Made by a program: the position numbers and the translations under genes | Part shown: positions 50,245 to 60,776 of the stretch, one piece after another | Layout of the letters: every line of letters begins with the position of its first letter | How positions within the stretch are numbered: position 1 is the stretch's first letter | The notes under the pieces: generated by a model | What the model was told of the DNA's origin: nothing | Database searches by the model: none | Seen by the model: the letters and a program-made list of their open reading frames with translations, nothing else | Source: DAOUBP01 sp964474695 | GTDB taxonomy: Bacteria; Chloroflexota; Anaerolineae; CG2-30-64-16 | Reading direction: 5' to 3' | DNA length: 64,000 nucleotides | NCBI GenBank assembly: GCA_964474695.1 | Contig: CAYYTK010000022.1 | Span: forward strand, 1 to 64,000

Positions 50245-53200
50245 ATGGTCTGCACGCCCCCAAGCGAAACGCCGCGGCCTTACCGATCTCGTCCTGTCAT
50301 CGGCCTGCTGACGCACGGCGCGGGCGATCCCAACAGCCAGGCTGTTTGGGAGGGCGTGCAGAGCGCGGCAAGCGAACAGGGCGCGCACGTTATCTGTTTC
50401 CCCGGCAAACCCCTCTGCTCACCCCATGGCTTCGAAGCCCAGGCGAATGTCATCTATGATCTGGCCGGCCCGGAAAACGTGGACGGCCTGGTGATCTGGT
50501 CGGGCGCGCTCTGCCACCGGGTAGATCTGCCGGTGATCGCCGATTTCTGTCGGCGCTACCTGCCGCTCCCGATGGTCACCGTCGGGCATCCGCTCGTGGA
50601 AGGGATACCGGGCGTGGTTTTGGACAATTACCAGGGCATGCACGATGTGATCACGCACCTGGTGGAGTTCCATAACCTGGTGCGCATCGCGTTCATTCGC
50701 GGTCCCCAGCCGCAACCGGAGGCTGAGCAACGGTACCGGGCCTATCTGGATGTGCTGGCTGAACACGGCATTCCCCTGGATCCTGCACTGGTCATCGAAG
50801 GCAATTTCAAGGAGAGCGGAGGGACAGCCGCGATCCACGAGTTGTTAGATGTGCGAGGGACCCGGTTCGATGCCCTCGCTGCGGCCAGCGACAACATGGC
50901 GCTCGGCGCAATGAAGGCGCTCCAGCGCCGCGGGCTGCGGATCCCGACAGACATCGCAGTGGCAGGCCTCAACGATGAGGTTCAGGGACGGTTCATCACA
51001 CCGCCGCTGACGACAGCTACCTTCCGCAGCTACGAGATGGCGCGGCGGGCCACGGAGATGTTGCTGGCGGTGCTGGACGGCAAGCCAGTCCCCGAGAGAG
51101 TGCTGCTGGCCTCCCGGCTGCTGGTGCGCCAGTCGTGCGGCTGCCCCGATCCGCTGGTGAGTGAGGCGGCCGAGCTGCCGGCGCACACGCACGAACGCCC
51201 GCCGGCCGCAGGTCTCAACGCGCGTCGGGCTGCCATCCTGACCCATATGGCCGAGTGCTGGGAACTGATGATGGAGGCCGCGCCAACGCCCCAGCTAGAG
51301 AAAGTGCTGGACGCCTTCATCGAAGAAACAACCCGCGGCGTCCAAGGCGGTTTCCTGGCTGTGTTGGGCGGCATACTGCAGGAGACGCTGGACACGGAGG
51401 GTGGTGTTTCGCGGTGGCAGAGCACCATTTCGATCTTGCGCCGCGAGGCCCTGCCGTATCTGCGCGACCGCTCGGCCTGGCTGCGGGCAGAGAACCTGTG
51501 GCAGCAGGCGCGCGTCATGCTCGGCGAGACGGGACAGCGGGCCCAGGCCCATCAGGCGCTTGAGGCCCAGGAGGAAACGCGGCTCCTGGCCGGCATCGGA
51601 CAGGCACTGGGCAACGCGGTGCTCCTTGCGGATGTGGAACGGGCTATCGTTCAGGCCATCCCGAAACTGGGCATCCGCCGGGCCTATCTCGTGCTCTATG
51701 AAGATCCGGCCGCGATAGCGATGGGTGCTCGCCTGATCATGGGCTGCGACGAAAACGGCCCGCTGGCACTGGAACCTGGGGGGCGGTCGTTCCCGGCACA
51801 CCAGTTCGTGCCCACGGTCCTGCCGGCAGATCGCCGCTGCGACCTGGTGCTGGAACCCCTTTTCTACCGGGACGAGCAGCTTGGGTTCGCGGTCTTTGAG
51901 GCGGATCCGCGCCTGGAAGAGGAATGCGACATCTTGCGTGAGCAGATCGCCGGCGCGCTTAAGCGATCCGAGCTGTACCGGCAGGCCGAGCAGGCGCGGT
52001 GTGTTGCCGAGGAGGGACGGCGCCTGGCCGAAGAAGCCAACCAGCTCAAGAGCCGTTTCCTCTCCACCGTGAGCCATGAGCTGCGCACGCCGCTCAGCCT
52101 CATCGTCGGCACCATCGAGATGTTGCTGCGCGAGCGGGGCGGCCGCCAGGCCGACCTGCCCGCTGCCCACCAACGGGATTTGCGGAGCATCCGCACCAGC
52201 GCCCAGCACCTGGCCCGGCTCATCAGTGACGTGCTCGATCTGGCAAGCAGCCAGGCCGGCGAATTACGCCTCGTCAGTGAACCACTCAACCTGAGCGAGG
52301 TGCTGAGCCAGGCCGCCATGCTCGGCGAGGCCATGGCGCGGGAAAAAGGACTCGCGTGGGAAAGCGACCTGCCGGCTGACCTGCCCCCGGTGTGGGGCGA
52401 TCGCACCCGGCTGCAGCAGGTGGTCCTGAACCTGATCAGCAATGCCGTCAAATTCACGGAGCAAGGCTACGTTCGTCTGTGGGCCGAGGCCAGCAAACGC
52501 CGGGTTGTCGTCGCGGTCACCGACAGCGGCATGGGCATCCCGGCCGCCGAGCAGGAATTCGTCTTCGATGAGTTCCGCCAGTCGGAGCGCGCCGCGCGGC
52601 GCGGCTACGGCGGCATCGGTCTCGGCCTGGCGATCAGCAAACGCCTGGTTGAGTTGCACGGCGGCGCCATCGGCGTCTTATCGACCGGGGCCGATGGCGC
52701 CGGCTCGACCTTCTACTTCACACTCCCTGTCATGCAGATGGACACGGAGATCGCGGCCGGCGGCGAAGAACGGTCCGGGATGGTGCTGGTGCTGGCGGAG
52801 CAGGCCGGCGAACGGTTGGTGAACCATCTGGCCGCCTGCGGCTTCACGGTGAAGGCCATGACGCCGGCAGCCCACCCCAACTGGCTCGGCCAAATTATCG
52901 CCGCGCCGCCCGGCGCGATCGTGCTCGACTTTGAGCCGGCCGTCGAGCGCGGTTGGGAGTTGATGCAGGTCTTGCGGAGCAATCCGACCACGCAGGACAT
53001 CCCGGTCATCTTCTATAGCCTCACGGAAGCCGAGGAGCACGGCGCGGCGCTGGCGCTGGACTTCCTGACCAAGCCGCTGGCTGCGAACACGCTGGCTCGC
53101 GCTCTGGCCCGCCAGGGCCTCGACGCGGATCGGCCTGGCAGCCGGACCATCCTGGTGGTGGACGATGAGCCGGGTATCCTGGAGCTGCACACGCGGCTGC

Positions 53201-53859
53201 TGGAGGAGCTTACGCCCCAGTGTCGGATCGTCAAGGCCTGCAACGGCCAGGAGGCGCTGGCATTGATGGCGCGCCAGCGCCCCGACCTGGTCCTGCTTGA
53301 CCTGATGATGCCGGTGCTCGATGGGTTCGGCGTTCTGGAGGCCATGCGGCAATGTGAGGGGATGCGCAACATCCCGGTGATCGTGCTGACCGCTCAAATC
53401 TTGACCCACCGGGACATGGCACGGCTGCAGCAGGGGGTGGTCGCCGTGTTGAGCAAAGGCCTCTTCACCGGCGCGGAGGTGCTTGGCCAGGTCACGGAGG
53501 CGCTGCGCCGGAACAAACGCCTGGGCAGCGAAGCGCAGCGCGTCGCGCGGCAGGCGATGGCCTACATCCATGAGCATTACGCGGAGACCTTCTCCCGCGA
53601 GGCCTTGGCGCGCGCCGTGGGCTTGAGTGACCGCTACCTGACCCAGTCTTTCCACGCGGAGACAGGGGTGACACCGGTGGTCTACCTCAACCGCTACCGC
53701 ATCAGGCAGGCGCGCAATCTGCTCGAACGCGGGGAGTTGAATGTCACCGAGGTGGCGCTGGCCACCGGCTTTGCCGACCCCAGCTACTTCGCCCGCGTCT
53801 TTCGCGCCGAAGTCGGCGTGACCCCGCGCGCATATCAGCGCGGAGAACGCGGCGCGTAA
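50245..53859 (+). CDS. Hybrid sensor: LacI-type ligand domain, histidine kinase, two receivers, AraC output
   Basis: A 1204-residue one-protein signalling chain. Residues about 15-300 are a LacI/periplasmic-binding-like sugar-sensing domain (IGLLTHGAGDPNSQAVWEG, ASDNMALGAMKALQRRGLRIP) without the LacI DNA-binding helix. A helical and GAF-like part (about 320-590) leads to the kinase: His611 in STVSHELRTPL, N-box NLISNAVKF, G-boxes DSGMGIP and GYGGIGLGLAI. A degenerate receiver (Asp895 but lacking the acidic pair), a canonical receiver (VDDEPGI, Asp1019 in LLDLMMP) and a C-terminal AraC domain follow. No membrane helix or signal peptide is seen, so it senses an internal ligand. It probably controls the downstream transporter operon. 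Confidence 0.88.
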   Translation: MVCTPPSETPRPYRSRPVIGLLTHGAGDPNSQAVWEGVQSAASEQGAHVICFPGKPLCSPHGFEAQANVIYDLAGPENVDGLVIWSGALCHRVDLPVIADFCRRYLPLPMVTVGHPLVEGIPGVVLDNYQGMHDVITHLVEFHNLVRIAFIRGPQPQPEAEQRYRAYLDVLAEHGIPLDPALVIEGNFKESGGTAAIHELLDVRGTRFDALAAASDNMALGAMKALQRRGLRIPTDIAVAGLNDEVQGRFITPPLTTATFRSYEMARRATEMLLAVLDGKPVPERVLLASRLLVRQSCGCPDPLVSEAAELPAHTHERPPAAGLNARRAAILTHMAECWELMMEAAPTPQLEKVLDAFIEETTRGVQGGFLAVLGGILQETLDTEGGVSRWQSTISILRREALPYLRDRSAWLRAENLWQQARVMLGETGQRAQAHQALEAQEETRLLAGIGQALGNAVLLADVERAIVQAIPKLGIRRAYLVLYEDPAAIAMGARLIMGCDENGPLALEPGGRSFPAHQFVPTVLPADRRCDLVLEPLFYRDEQLGFAVFEADPRLEEECDILREQIAGALKRSELYRQAEQARCVAEEGRRLAEEANQLKSRFLSTVSHELRTPLSLIVGTIEMLLRERGGRQADLPAAHQRDLRSIRTSAQHLARLISDVLDLASSQAGELRLVSEPLNLSEVLSQAAMLGEAMAREKGLAWESDLPADLPPVWGDRTRLQQVVLNLISNAVKFTEQGYVRLWAEASKRRVVVAVTDSGMGIPAAEQEFVFDEFRQSERAARRGYGGIGLGLAISKRLVELHGGAIGVLSTGADGAGSTFYFTLPVMQMDTEIAAGGEERSGMVLVLAEQAGERLVNHLAACGFTVKAMTPAAHPNWLGQIIAAPPGAIVLDFEPAVERGWELMQVLRSNPTTQDIPVIFYSLTEAEEHGAALALDFLTKPLAANTLARALARQGLDADRPGSRTILVVDDEPGILELHTRLLEELTPQCRIVKACNGQEALALMARQRPDLVLLDLMMPVLDGFGVLEAMRQCEGMRNIPVIVLTAQILTHRDMARLQQGVVAVLSKGLFTGAEVLGQVTEALRRNKRLGSEAQRVARQAMAYIHEHYAETFSREALARAVGLSDRYLTQSFHAETGVTPVVYLNRYRIRQARNLLERGELNVTEVALATGFADPSYFARVFRAEVGVTPRAYQRGERGA

Positions 53860-53936
53860 GTGTTTCCGTCCTATTCTCCGTTCTTTCCCTCCATTTCTCC
53901 GAGACACCCACCGCGGCTGTAGGGTTTAATGCTCGT

Positions 53937-54425
53937 GTGTCCGAGCCACGCCTCATGCCTATCATCTGCGTGATCGCCGAAGCCGACCCGTTCATTGCCA
54001 ACCTGCTCCTCCGCTTTGCTGAGGAGAGTGGGGTGAGCACTGTGCGGGCAAAGACGGGTCAGGAGTTGTCGGCATTGGTACGTCAGTTCCGCCCGGAGGC
54101 CCTGATTGTGGAGCCGGAGCTGCCGGGCGAGCAGCGCGGCTGGGAAGTTGTGCGGGCATTGCGGGCTGAGGCTGAGGCCACGGCTGAGGCTGAGGCTGAG
54201 AACGGCGCATCACCCTCAACCTTAGCCTCATCCTTGACCTCAACTTCGCCCCCTGCGGTGATTAGCTGTTCCTGGCTGGAAAAGACCGAGGCGCAGAGGC
54301 TGCTCGGCCCTGTCGCTTGGCACCTCCAGAAGCCGAACCTGTTCTACGGTGACTTTGTCAAGGCTTTGGAAGCGGCTGGCATCCTTGTACAAGAGCATTC
54401 AGGTCAATCTGATGTACCCCAATGA
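53937..54425 (+). CDS. Degenerate response-regulator receiver protein
   Basis: A 162-residue protein starting at GTG 53937 (or ATG 53955). IICVIAEADPFIANLLLRFAEESG and ALIVEPELPG follow the receiver fold, but the phospho-acceptor Asp is replaced by Glu (VEPELPG). An AEAEATAEAEAEN-type low-complexity stretch encoded by a repeat interrupts the domain before the SCSWLEKTEAQRLLGPVAWHLQKP(N) segment, which holds the conserved KP. It sits between the hybrid sensor and the transporter genes. It may act as an unphosphorylated partner in the same circuit. Its stop overlaps nothing; the lipoprotein ATG is 108 bases on. Confidence 0.65.
   Translation: MSEPRLMPIICVIAEADPFIANLLLRFAEESGVSTVRAKTGQELSALVRQFRPEALIVEPELPGEQRGWEVVRALRAEAEATAEAEAENGASPSTLASSLTSTSPPAVISCSWLEKTEAQRLLGPVAWHLQKPNLFYGDFVKALEAAGILVQEHSGQSDVPQ
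54164..54246. repeat. GAGGCT/CCTCAA-type inverted repeat inside the receiver gene
   Basis: Repeated GGCTGAGGCTGAG units (54164-54200) face repeated CCTCAACCTTAGCCTCA units (54213-54246) around AACGGCGCATCA. The element adds about 27 codons without breaking the frame. Confidence 0.6.
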
Positions 54426-54532
54426 AGTTCTCTTCGGAAAAGGAAGGAGGTATCCGCTACGACCGTCAAGCTGATCAGTTGATGACTACCCTGTTGACTC
54501 CCATCTGTTCACCCAAAAAGGAGAGGAAATCT

Positions 54533-56539
54533 ATGAAACGCACCCCGTACATTTTGATCGCTGTGCTGCTGCTGGCCACGTTCGTGCTCACCGCATGCCT
54601 GCCCGCAGCCGCGCCAACGGCCGAACCTGCGAAGCAGGCCGAGCCGGCCAAGCAGGCTGAACAGGCGAAGCCGCTGTTTGTCGCGATCAACAAGAGCGCC
54701 GATCAGCAATACTTCATCGATCTGCAGAACTCCTTCGTCGCGGCTGCCAATGAATTGGGCGCGGATGCGAAGAAGTTCGACGCCAAGTTGGACCCGAACC
54801 TGGGCGTGAGCCTGGTGAACGACGCGATCTCGGCCGGCGCCAAGGGCATCGCCATCACCGTGCCGGATCAGACCATCGGCCCGGCCATTGCCAAGGCGGC
54901 CAAGGATGCCGGGGTGGTGTTGATCGCCACCGATGATGGCATCAAGGATGAGGCGGGCAACCCGGTGCCCTTCGTTGGCTTCGATGGTAAGGACATGGGC
55001 AAGAAGGTGGGCGAGGCCGCCGCCAAGCTGCTGACGGATAGCGGCTGGCTGAAGGATTCGGCCAGGAAGGTCGGCGTTCTCTCGGTCGAGGTGCAGACCC
55101 TGTCGGTGTGCAACGACCGCACCGACAACGAGAAGGCGGCCATCATCGCTGCGGGCGTGCCGGAGGCGCAGGTGTTCCCGGTGCCGTACACCGGTGAGAC
55201 GCTGTCCTCTCAAGACGCAGCGGGCCCCGTCATCACCGCGCACCCGGACATCACCAACTGGGTGGTGTTCGGCTGCAACGACGAGGGTGTGTTGGGCACG
55301 CTGAACGCGCTGGCGACGGCGGGCGTCAAGACCGATGACATCATCGGCGTCGGCCTGGGTTCCTACGAGGCGTGCAAGCCGTGGGCTGCCGGTCAGCCGT
55401 CCGGCTTCAAGGCGGGCCTGTTCATCTCCGGCCTGGATGTGGGCAAGACGGCCGCGACGGTGCTCTACGATGCCGTGGTCAACGGCAAGGCGCCGGCCGC
55501 CAATTCGTATGCGCCGACCTCCATCGTCGACCCGACCACTTACAAGACCACCTTCGACCCGATCTCGCTTGCCAACTGCTCGGCCGGTGGGGCCGCGGCT
55601 CCGGCAGCCCCGTCCGAGAAGCCGCTGTTCGTCGCGATCAACAAGAGCGCCGACCAGCAGTACTTCATCGATCTGCAAACTTCCTTCGTCAATGCCGCCC
55701 TGGAGCTGGGCGCGGATGCGAAGAAGTTCGACGCCAAGTTGGACCCGAACCTGGGCGTGAGCCTGGTGAACGACGCGATCTCGGCCGGCGCCAAGGGCAT
55801 CGCCATCACCGTGCCGGATCAGACCATCGGCCCGGCCATTGCCAAGGCGGCCAAGGATGCCGGGGTGGTGTTGATCGCCACCGATGATGGCATCAAGGAT
55901 GAGGCGGGCAACCCGGTGCCCTTCGTTGGCTTCGATGGTAAGGACATGGGCAAGAAGGTGGGCGAGGCCGCCGCCAAGCTGCTGACGGATAGCGGCTGGC
56001 TGAAGGATTCGGCCAGGAAGGTCGGCGTTCTCTCGGTCGAGGTGCAGACCCTGTCGGTGTGCAACGACCGCACCGACAACGAGAAGGCGGCCATCATCGC
56101 TGCGGGCGTGCCGGAGGCGCAGGTGTTCCCGGTGCCGTACACCGGTGAGACGCTGTCCTCTCAAGACGCAGCGGGCCCCGTCATCACCGCGCACCCGGAC
56201 ATCACCAACTGGGTGGTGTTCGGCTGCAACGACGAGGGTGTGTTGGGCACGCTGAACGCGCTGGCGACGGCGGGCGTCAAGACCGATGACATCATCGGCG
56301 TCGGCCTGGGTTCCTACGAGGCGTGCAAGCCGTGGGCTGCCGGTCAGCCGTCCGGCTTCAAGGCGGGCCTGTTCATCTCCGGCCTGGATGTGGGCAAGAC
56401 GGCCGCAACGGTGCTCTACGATGCCGTGGTCAACGGCAAGGCGCCGGCCGCCAACTCGTACGCGCCGACCTCCATCGTCGACCCGACCACTTACACGACC
56501 ATCTTCGACCCAATCTCTCTGGCTAACTGTTCGAAATAG
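54533..56539 (+). CDS. Sugar ABC transporter lipoprotein with two tandem AraF-like binding domains
   Basis: A 668-residue lipoprotein: signal MKRTPYILIAVLLLATFVLTA with lipobox Cys, a short AEPAKQAEQ-type spacer, then two nearly identical type-I periplasmic-binding domains of about 317 residues joined by an Ala/Pro linker (AGGAAAPAAPSE). Each domain reads PLFVAINKSADQQYFIDLQ ... GAKGIAITVPDQ ... ATDDGI ... VFGCNDEGVLGT ... GVGLGSYEA, most like AraF, the L-arabinose-binding protein. The ligand may nevertheless not be arabinose. GGAGAGGAAA precedes the ATG at 54533. Tandem binding domains fused in one lipoprotein are unusual for this family. Confidence 0.88.
   Translation: MKRTPYILIAVLLLATFVLTACLPAAAPTAEPAKQAEPAKQAEQAKPLFVAINKSADQQYFIDLQNSFVAAANELGADAKKFDAKLDPNLGVSLVNDAISAGAKGIAITVPDQTIGPAIAKAAKDAGVVLIATDDGIKDEAGNPVPFVGFDGKDMGKKVGEAAAKLLTDSGWLKDSARKVGVLSVEVQTLSVCNDRTDNEKAAIIAAGVPEAQVFPVPYTGETLSSQDAAGPVITAHPDITNWVVFGCNDEGVLGTLNALATAGVKTDDIIGVGLGSYEACKPWAAGQPSGFKAGLFISGLDVGKTAATVLYDAVVNGKAPAANSYAPTSIVDPTTYKTTFDPISLANCSAGGAAAPAAPSEKPLFVAINKSADQQYFIDLQTSFVNAALELGADAKKFDAKLDPNLGVSLVNDAISAGAKGIAITVPDQTIGPAIAKAAKDAGVVLIATDDGIKDEAGNPVPFVGFDGKDMGKKVGEAAAKLLTDSGWLKDSARKVGVLSVEVQTLSVCNDRTDNEKAAIIAAGVPEAQVFPVPYTGETLSSQDAAGPVITAHPDITNWVVFGCNDEGVLGTLNALATAGVKTDDIIGVGLGSYEACKPWAAGQPSGFKAGLFISGLDVGKTAATVLYDAVVNGKAPAANSYAPTSIVDPTTYTTIFDPISLANCSK
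54756..55455 (+). repeat. 700-bp perfect direct repeat, copy 1
   Basis: Identical base for base to 55707-56406, offset 951 bp (317 codons). Flanking parts of the two domains differ at several positions. Confidence 0.95.
55707..56406 (+). repeat. 700-bp perfect direct repeat, copy 2
   Basis: Second copy of the repeat at 54756-55455. The first mismatch after the repeat is A at 56407 against G at 55456. Confidence 0.95.
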
Positions 56540-56555
56540 GTTTGGGGTATACTTG

Positions 56556-56587
56556 CGTTCTCAGCAGGTCGTAACCTGCTGAGAACG
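56556..56587 (+). terminator. Hairpin between binding protein and ATPase genes (1)
   Basis: CGTTCTCAGCAGGT and ACCTGCTGAGAACG form a perfect 14-pair stem around CGTA, 17 bases after the lipoprotein stop. With no T-tract, it may stabilise the upstream mRNA or attenuate read-through so the binding protein outnumbers the ATPase. Confidence 0.6.
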
Positions 56588-56598
56588 TAACGCACCTG

Positions 56599-56629
56599 GC
56601 TTCCGGCGGGTTGCAGGCCCGCCGGAAGC
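56599..56629 (+). repeat. Hairpin between binding protein and ATPase genes (2)
   Basis: GCTTCCGGCGGG and CCCGCCGGAAGC form a perfect 12-pair stem around TTGCAGG. REP-like. Confidence 0.6.
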
Positions 56630-56663
56630 GGTATGAGGAGGCCCGCCGGAAGCGATCTGAGGC
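56616..56663 (+). repeat. 24-base tandem repeat
   Basis: GGCCCGCCGGAAGCG plus nine more bases occurs at 56616-56639 and, with few differences at its end, again at 56640-56663. It overlaps the second hairpin. Confidence 0.6.
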
Positions 56664-56699
56664 GGAACTCCTCGAGCAGACGGGAGTAAGCGCCCGATC

Positions 56700-58327
<1,628 letters not shown>

Positions 58328-58331
<4 letters not shown>

Positions 58332-59461
58332 GCCGCAAAACAACTTCCTCAACTGCTACCCCTACGCGGGGCAACGCCTTGCGCCGCTTGTTCGGTTTCA
58401 TCGGCGCTGATAACCTCTCGCTCATGTTTGCACTGATTGCCCTCGTCTTCCTCGTCACGGTCGCGAGCCGCTGGTTCGGGTTCAGCGGGGGTGATAAGTT
58501 CTTCTCCTGGCAAAACCTGATGAACAGCCTGGCCCAGGCGATCGTGATCGTCGGGCTTCTGTCCATCGGCGAGACGGTCGTGATCGTGGCGGGTGCGCTG
58601 GACATCTCGGTCGGCTCCATCGCGTCGGTTGGCTCGGTGGTGGCGGCCTCGGTGCTGGTGGGCACCGGAACGGTCGGCGCGCTCAAGATCCTGCCCACCA
58701 ACAGCGTGCTGGTTGCGGTGTTCGCCGGGATCCTGGCCGGCGCGCTGGCCGGTGCGCTCAATGGCCTGATCGTGACGCAGCTCCGGGTCAACCCGATCAT
58801 CGCGACCCTGGGCACGTTGGCGGCGTTCGCAGGCTTCGCGTTCCTGCTGGCGCCGGAAGGCAAGCCCATCGGCGTGGTCACGCAGCCTCAGTTCACCTGG
58901 CTGGCCCAGGGCCGTTTCCTCCAGGACGTGGCCATCCCGCCGTTGGCCGGCTCCAAGTGGACCGGCATCCCCGTGCTGACGGTCGTCCTGGTGATCGTCG
59001 CGATCATCGTCCACATCATCATGACCTATACCGACTTCGGCCGGGCCATCTACGCCATCGGCGGCAACGCGACGGCCGCGCGCCTGGCCGGCATCAACCT
59101 GTCCCGCGTCCGCATCCTGATGTACATGCTATCGGGCGGCATTGCCGGGCTGGCAGGGGTGCTGTTGACCGCGCGCACCACCTCGGGCAACCCCGTGAAC
59201 GGCACCGGGTTGGAGCTCCAGGCGGTCACGGCGGTCTTCCTGGGCGGGGCCGCGACGGCAGGCGGCAAGGGCACGATCATGGGGACCTTCCTGGCGGTCA
59301 TCCTCGTCGGCGTCCTCAACAACGGCATGAACCTGCTGGGGTTCAACACCTTCGTCCAGCGCGTCGCCCTGGGCTTGCTGCTGATCGCGGCCGTTGCGAT
59401 CTCGCAGTGGCGCCAGGCCCGCGCCGAACGCGCCCGCACGAGCATCGCAGCCAAAGGCTAA
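58328..59461 (+). CDS. Sugar ABC transporter permease (AraH/RbsC type)
   Basis: A 377-residue permease with about ten helices. GETVVIVAGALDISVGSIASVGSVVAASVLVG and the family motif AIGGNATAARLAGINLSRVRILMYMLSGGIAGLAGVLLTARTTSG identify the BPD_transp_2/RbsC type. Start overlaps the ATPase stop (ATGA). A single permease gene implies a homodimer in the membrane. UroD-family genes follow 17 bases downstream, so substrate import and its conversion are probably encoded in one transcript. Confidence 0.93.
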
Positions 59462-59477
59462 GCCAGGAGGGGGCGTC

Positions 59478-60743
59478 ATGAATTCACGCGAGCGCGTCAA
59501 CGCAGCCCTGGCGCACCGGGAGCCTGACCGCATCCCGCTGGACCTGGGCGGGTGCGGCCAGACCGGCATGCATGCCACCACTGTCTATGCCCTGCGCCAG
59601 GCATTGAAGCTGGATCCGCCGGGGACGCCGGTCAAAGTCATCGAGCCTTACCAGATGTTGGGCGAGATCGCGCCCGACCTGCAGGAGCGGCTGGGCGTGG
59701 ATGTGGTCGGCCTGACAACGCCGGGGACACTCTTTGGCTTCAACAACGAGGACTGGAAGCCCTGGACCTTTTGGGATGGCACGCCGCTGCTGGTGCCCGG
59801 CAAATTCAACATCGAACCGGACGAGAACGGCGATCTGCTGATGTACGTGGACGGCGACAAGACGGCTCCGCCCAGCGCGGTGATGCCCAGGGGCGGTTTC
59901 TACTTCGACTCGCTGATCCGCCAGGCGCCGATCGATGACGCCAACCTCGACCCGGCCGACAACGCCTCGGACTACGTCCCCATCTCCGAGGCCGACCTGG
60001 CGCATCTGCGCACCGAGTCCGAGCGGCTTTCCCGCGAGACCGACCGCGCGTTGGTGATGGTTTTCGGCGGCGCGGGGTTTGGTGACATCGCGCTGGTGCC
60101 GGGACCGTGGGTCAAGCACCCCAAGGGCATTCGGGATATCACCGAGTGGTACATGAGCACGGTGACTCGCAAAGAGTACGTCATGGCCGTCTTCGACCAG
60201 CAGTGTCAGGTGGCCCTGGCCAACCTGCCGCTCGTTTATGAGGCCGTGGGCGATCGGGTGTCGGTCGCCTGGATCAGCGGCACGGACTTCGGGTCGCAGA
60301 ACGCCTGCTTCATCTCGCCCAAGGCGTTTCGCACGCTATATAAGCCGTTCTATGCCCGCGTCAACGCCTGGGTGCATGCGCACACCCCCTGGAAAACCTT
60401 CATCCACACCTGCGGTTCCATTCAGCCTTTGATCCCGGACATCATCGAGGCCGGCTTCGACATCCTCAACCCCGTACAGGTCTCGGCGGCGAATATGGCG
60501 CCGGCCGACCTGAAAGCGCGTTTCGGCGACCGGATCACGTTTTGGGGCGGCGGGGTGGACACCCAGCACACCCTCCCCTTCGGCACGCCGGACGAGGTGC
60601 GGGCTGAGGTGCGGCAGCGGCTGGAGATCTTCGGCAAAGGCGGCGGCTTCGTCTTCAGCACGATCCACAACGTCCAGGCCAACGTGCCGGTGGCGAACCT
60701 GCTGGCGATGTATGAGACGGTGCGGGAGTATGGCGGGTACTAG
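59478..60743 (+). CDS. UroD-family corrinoid methyltransferase-like protein 1 (HxC type)
   Basis: A 421-residue TIM-barrel protein of the uroporphyrinogen decarboxylase/MtaA/CmuA superfamily. Opening NSRERVNAALAHREPDRIPLDLGG is the family signature; SVAWISGTDFGSQNACFISPKAFRTLYKPFY and FIHTCGSIQPLIPDIIEAGFDILNPVQ contain the His-x-Cys pair that binds zinc in methyltransferase members. The AGGAGGGGGC site precedes the ATG. Together with the corrinoid protein at 63083 it fits a role in moving a methyl group from or to a corrinoid, not heme synthesis: two more homologues lie in tandem and no hem genes are near. Confidence 0.88.
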   Translation: MNSRERVNAALAHREPDRIPLDLGGCGQTGMHATTVYALRQALKLDPPGTPVKVIEPYQMLGEIAPDLQERLGVDVVGLTTPGTLFGFNNEDWKPWTFWDGTPLLVPGKFNIEPDENGDLLMYVDGDKTAPPSAVMPRGGFYFDSLIRQAPIDDANLDPADNASDYVPISEADLAHLRTESERLSRETDRALVMVFGGAGFGDIALVPGPWVKHPKGIRDITEWYMSTVTRKEYVMAVFDQQCQVALANLPLVYEAVGDRVSVAWISGTDFGSQNACFISPKAFRTLYKPFYARVNAWVHAHTPWKTFIHTCGSIQPLIPDIIEAGFDILNPVQVSAANMAPADLKARFGDRITFWGGGVDTQHTLPFGTPDEVRAEVRQRLEIFGKGGGFVFSTIHNVQANVPVANLLAMYETVREYGGY

Positions 60744-60776
60744 GGGACGCCGGTTGTGCGGGTGAGGGAGTAACCC

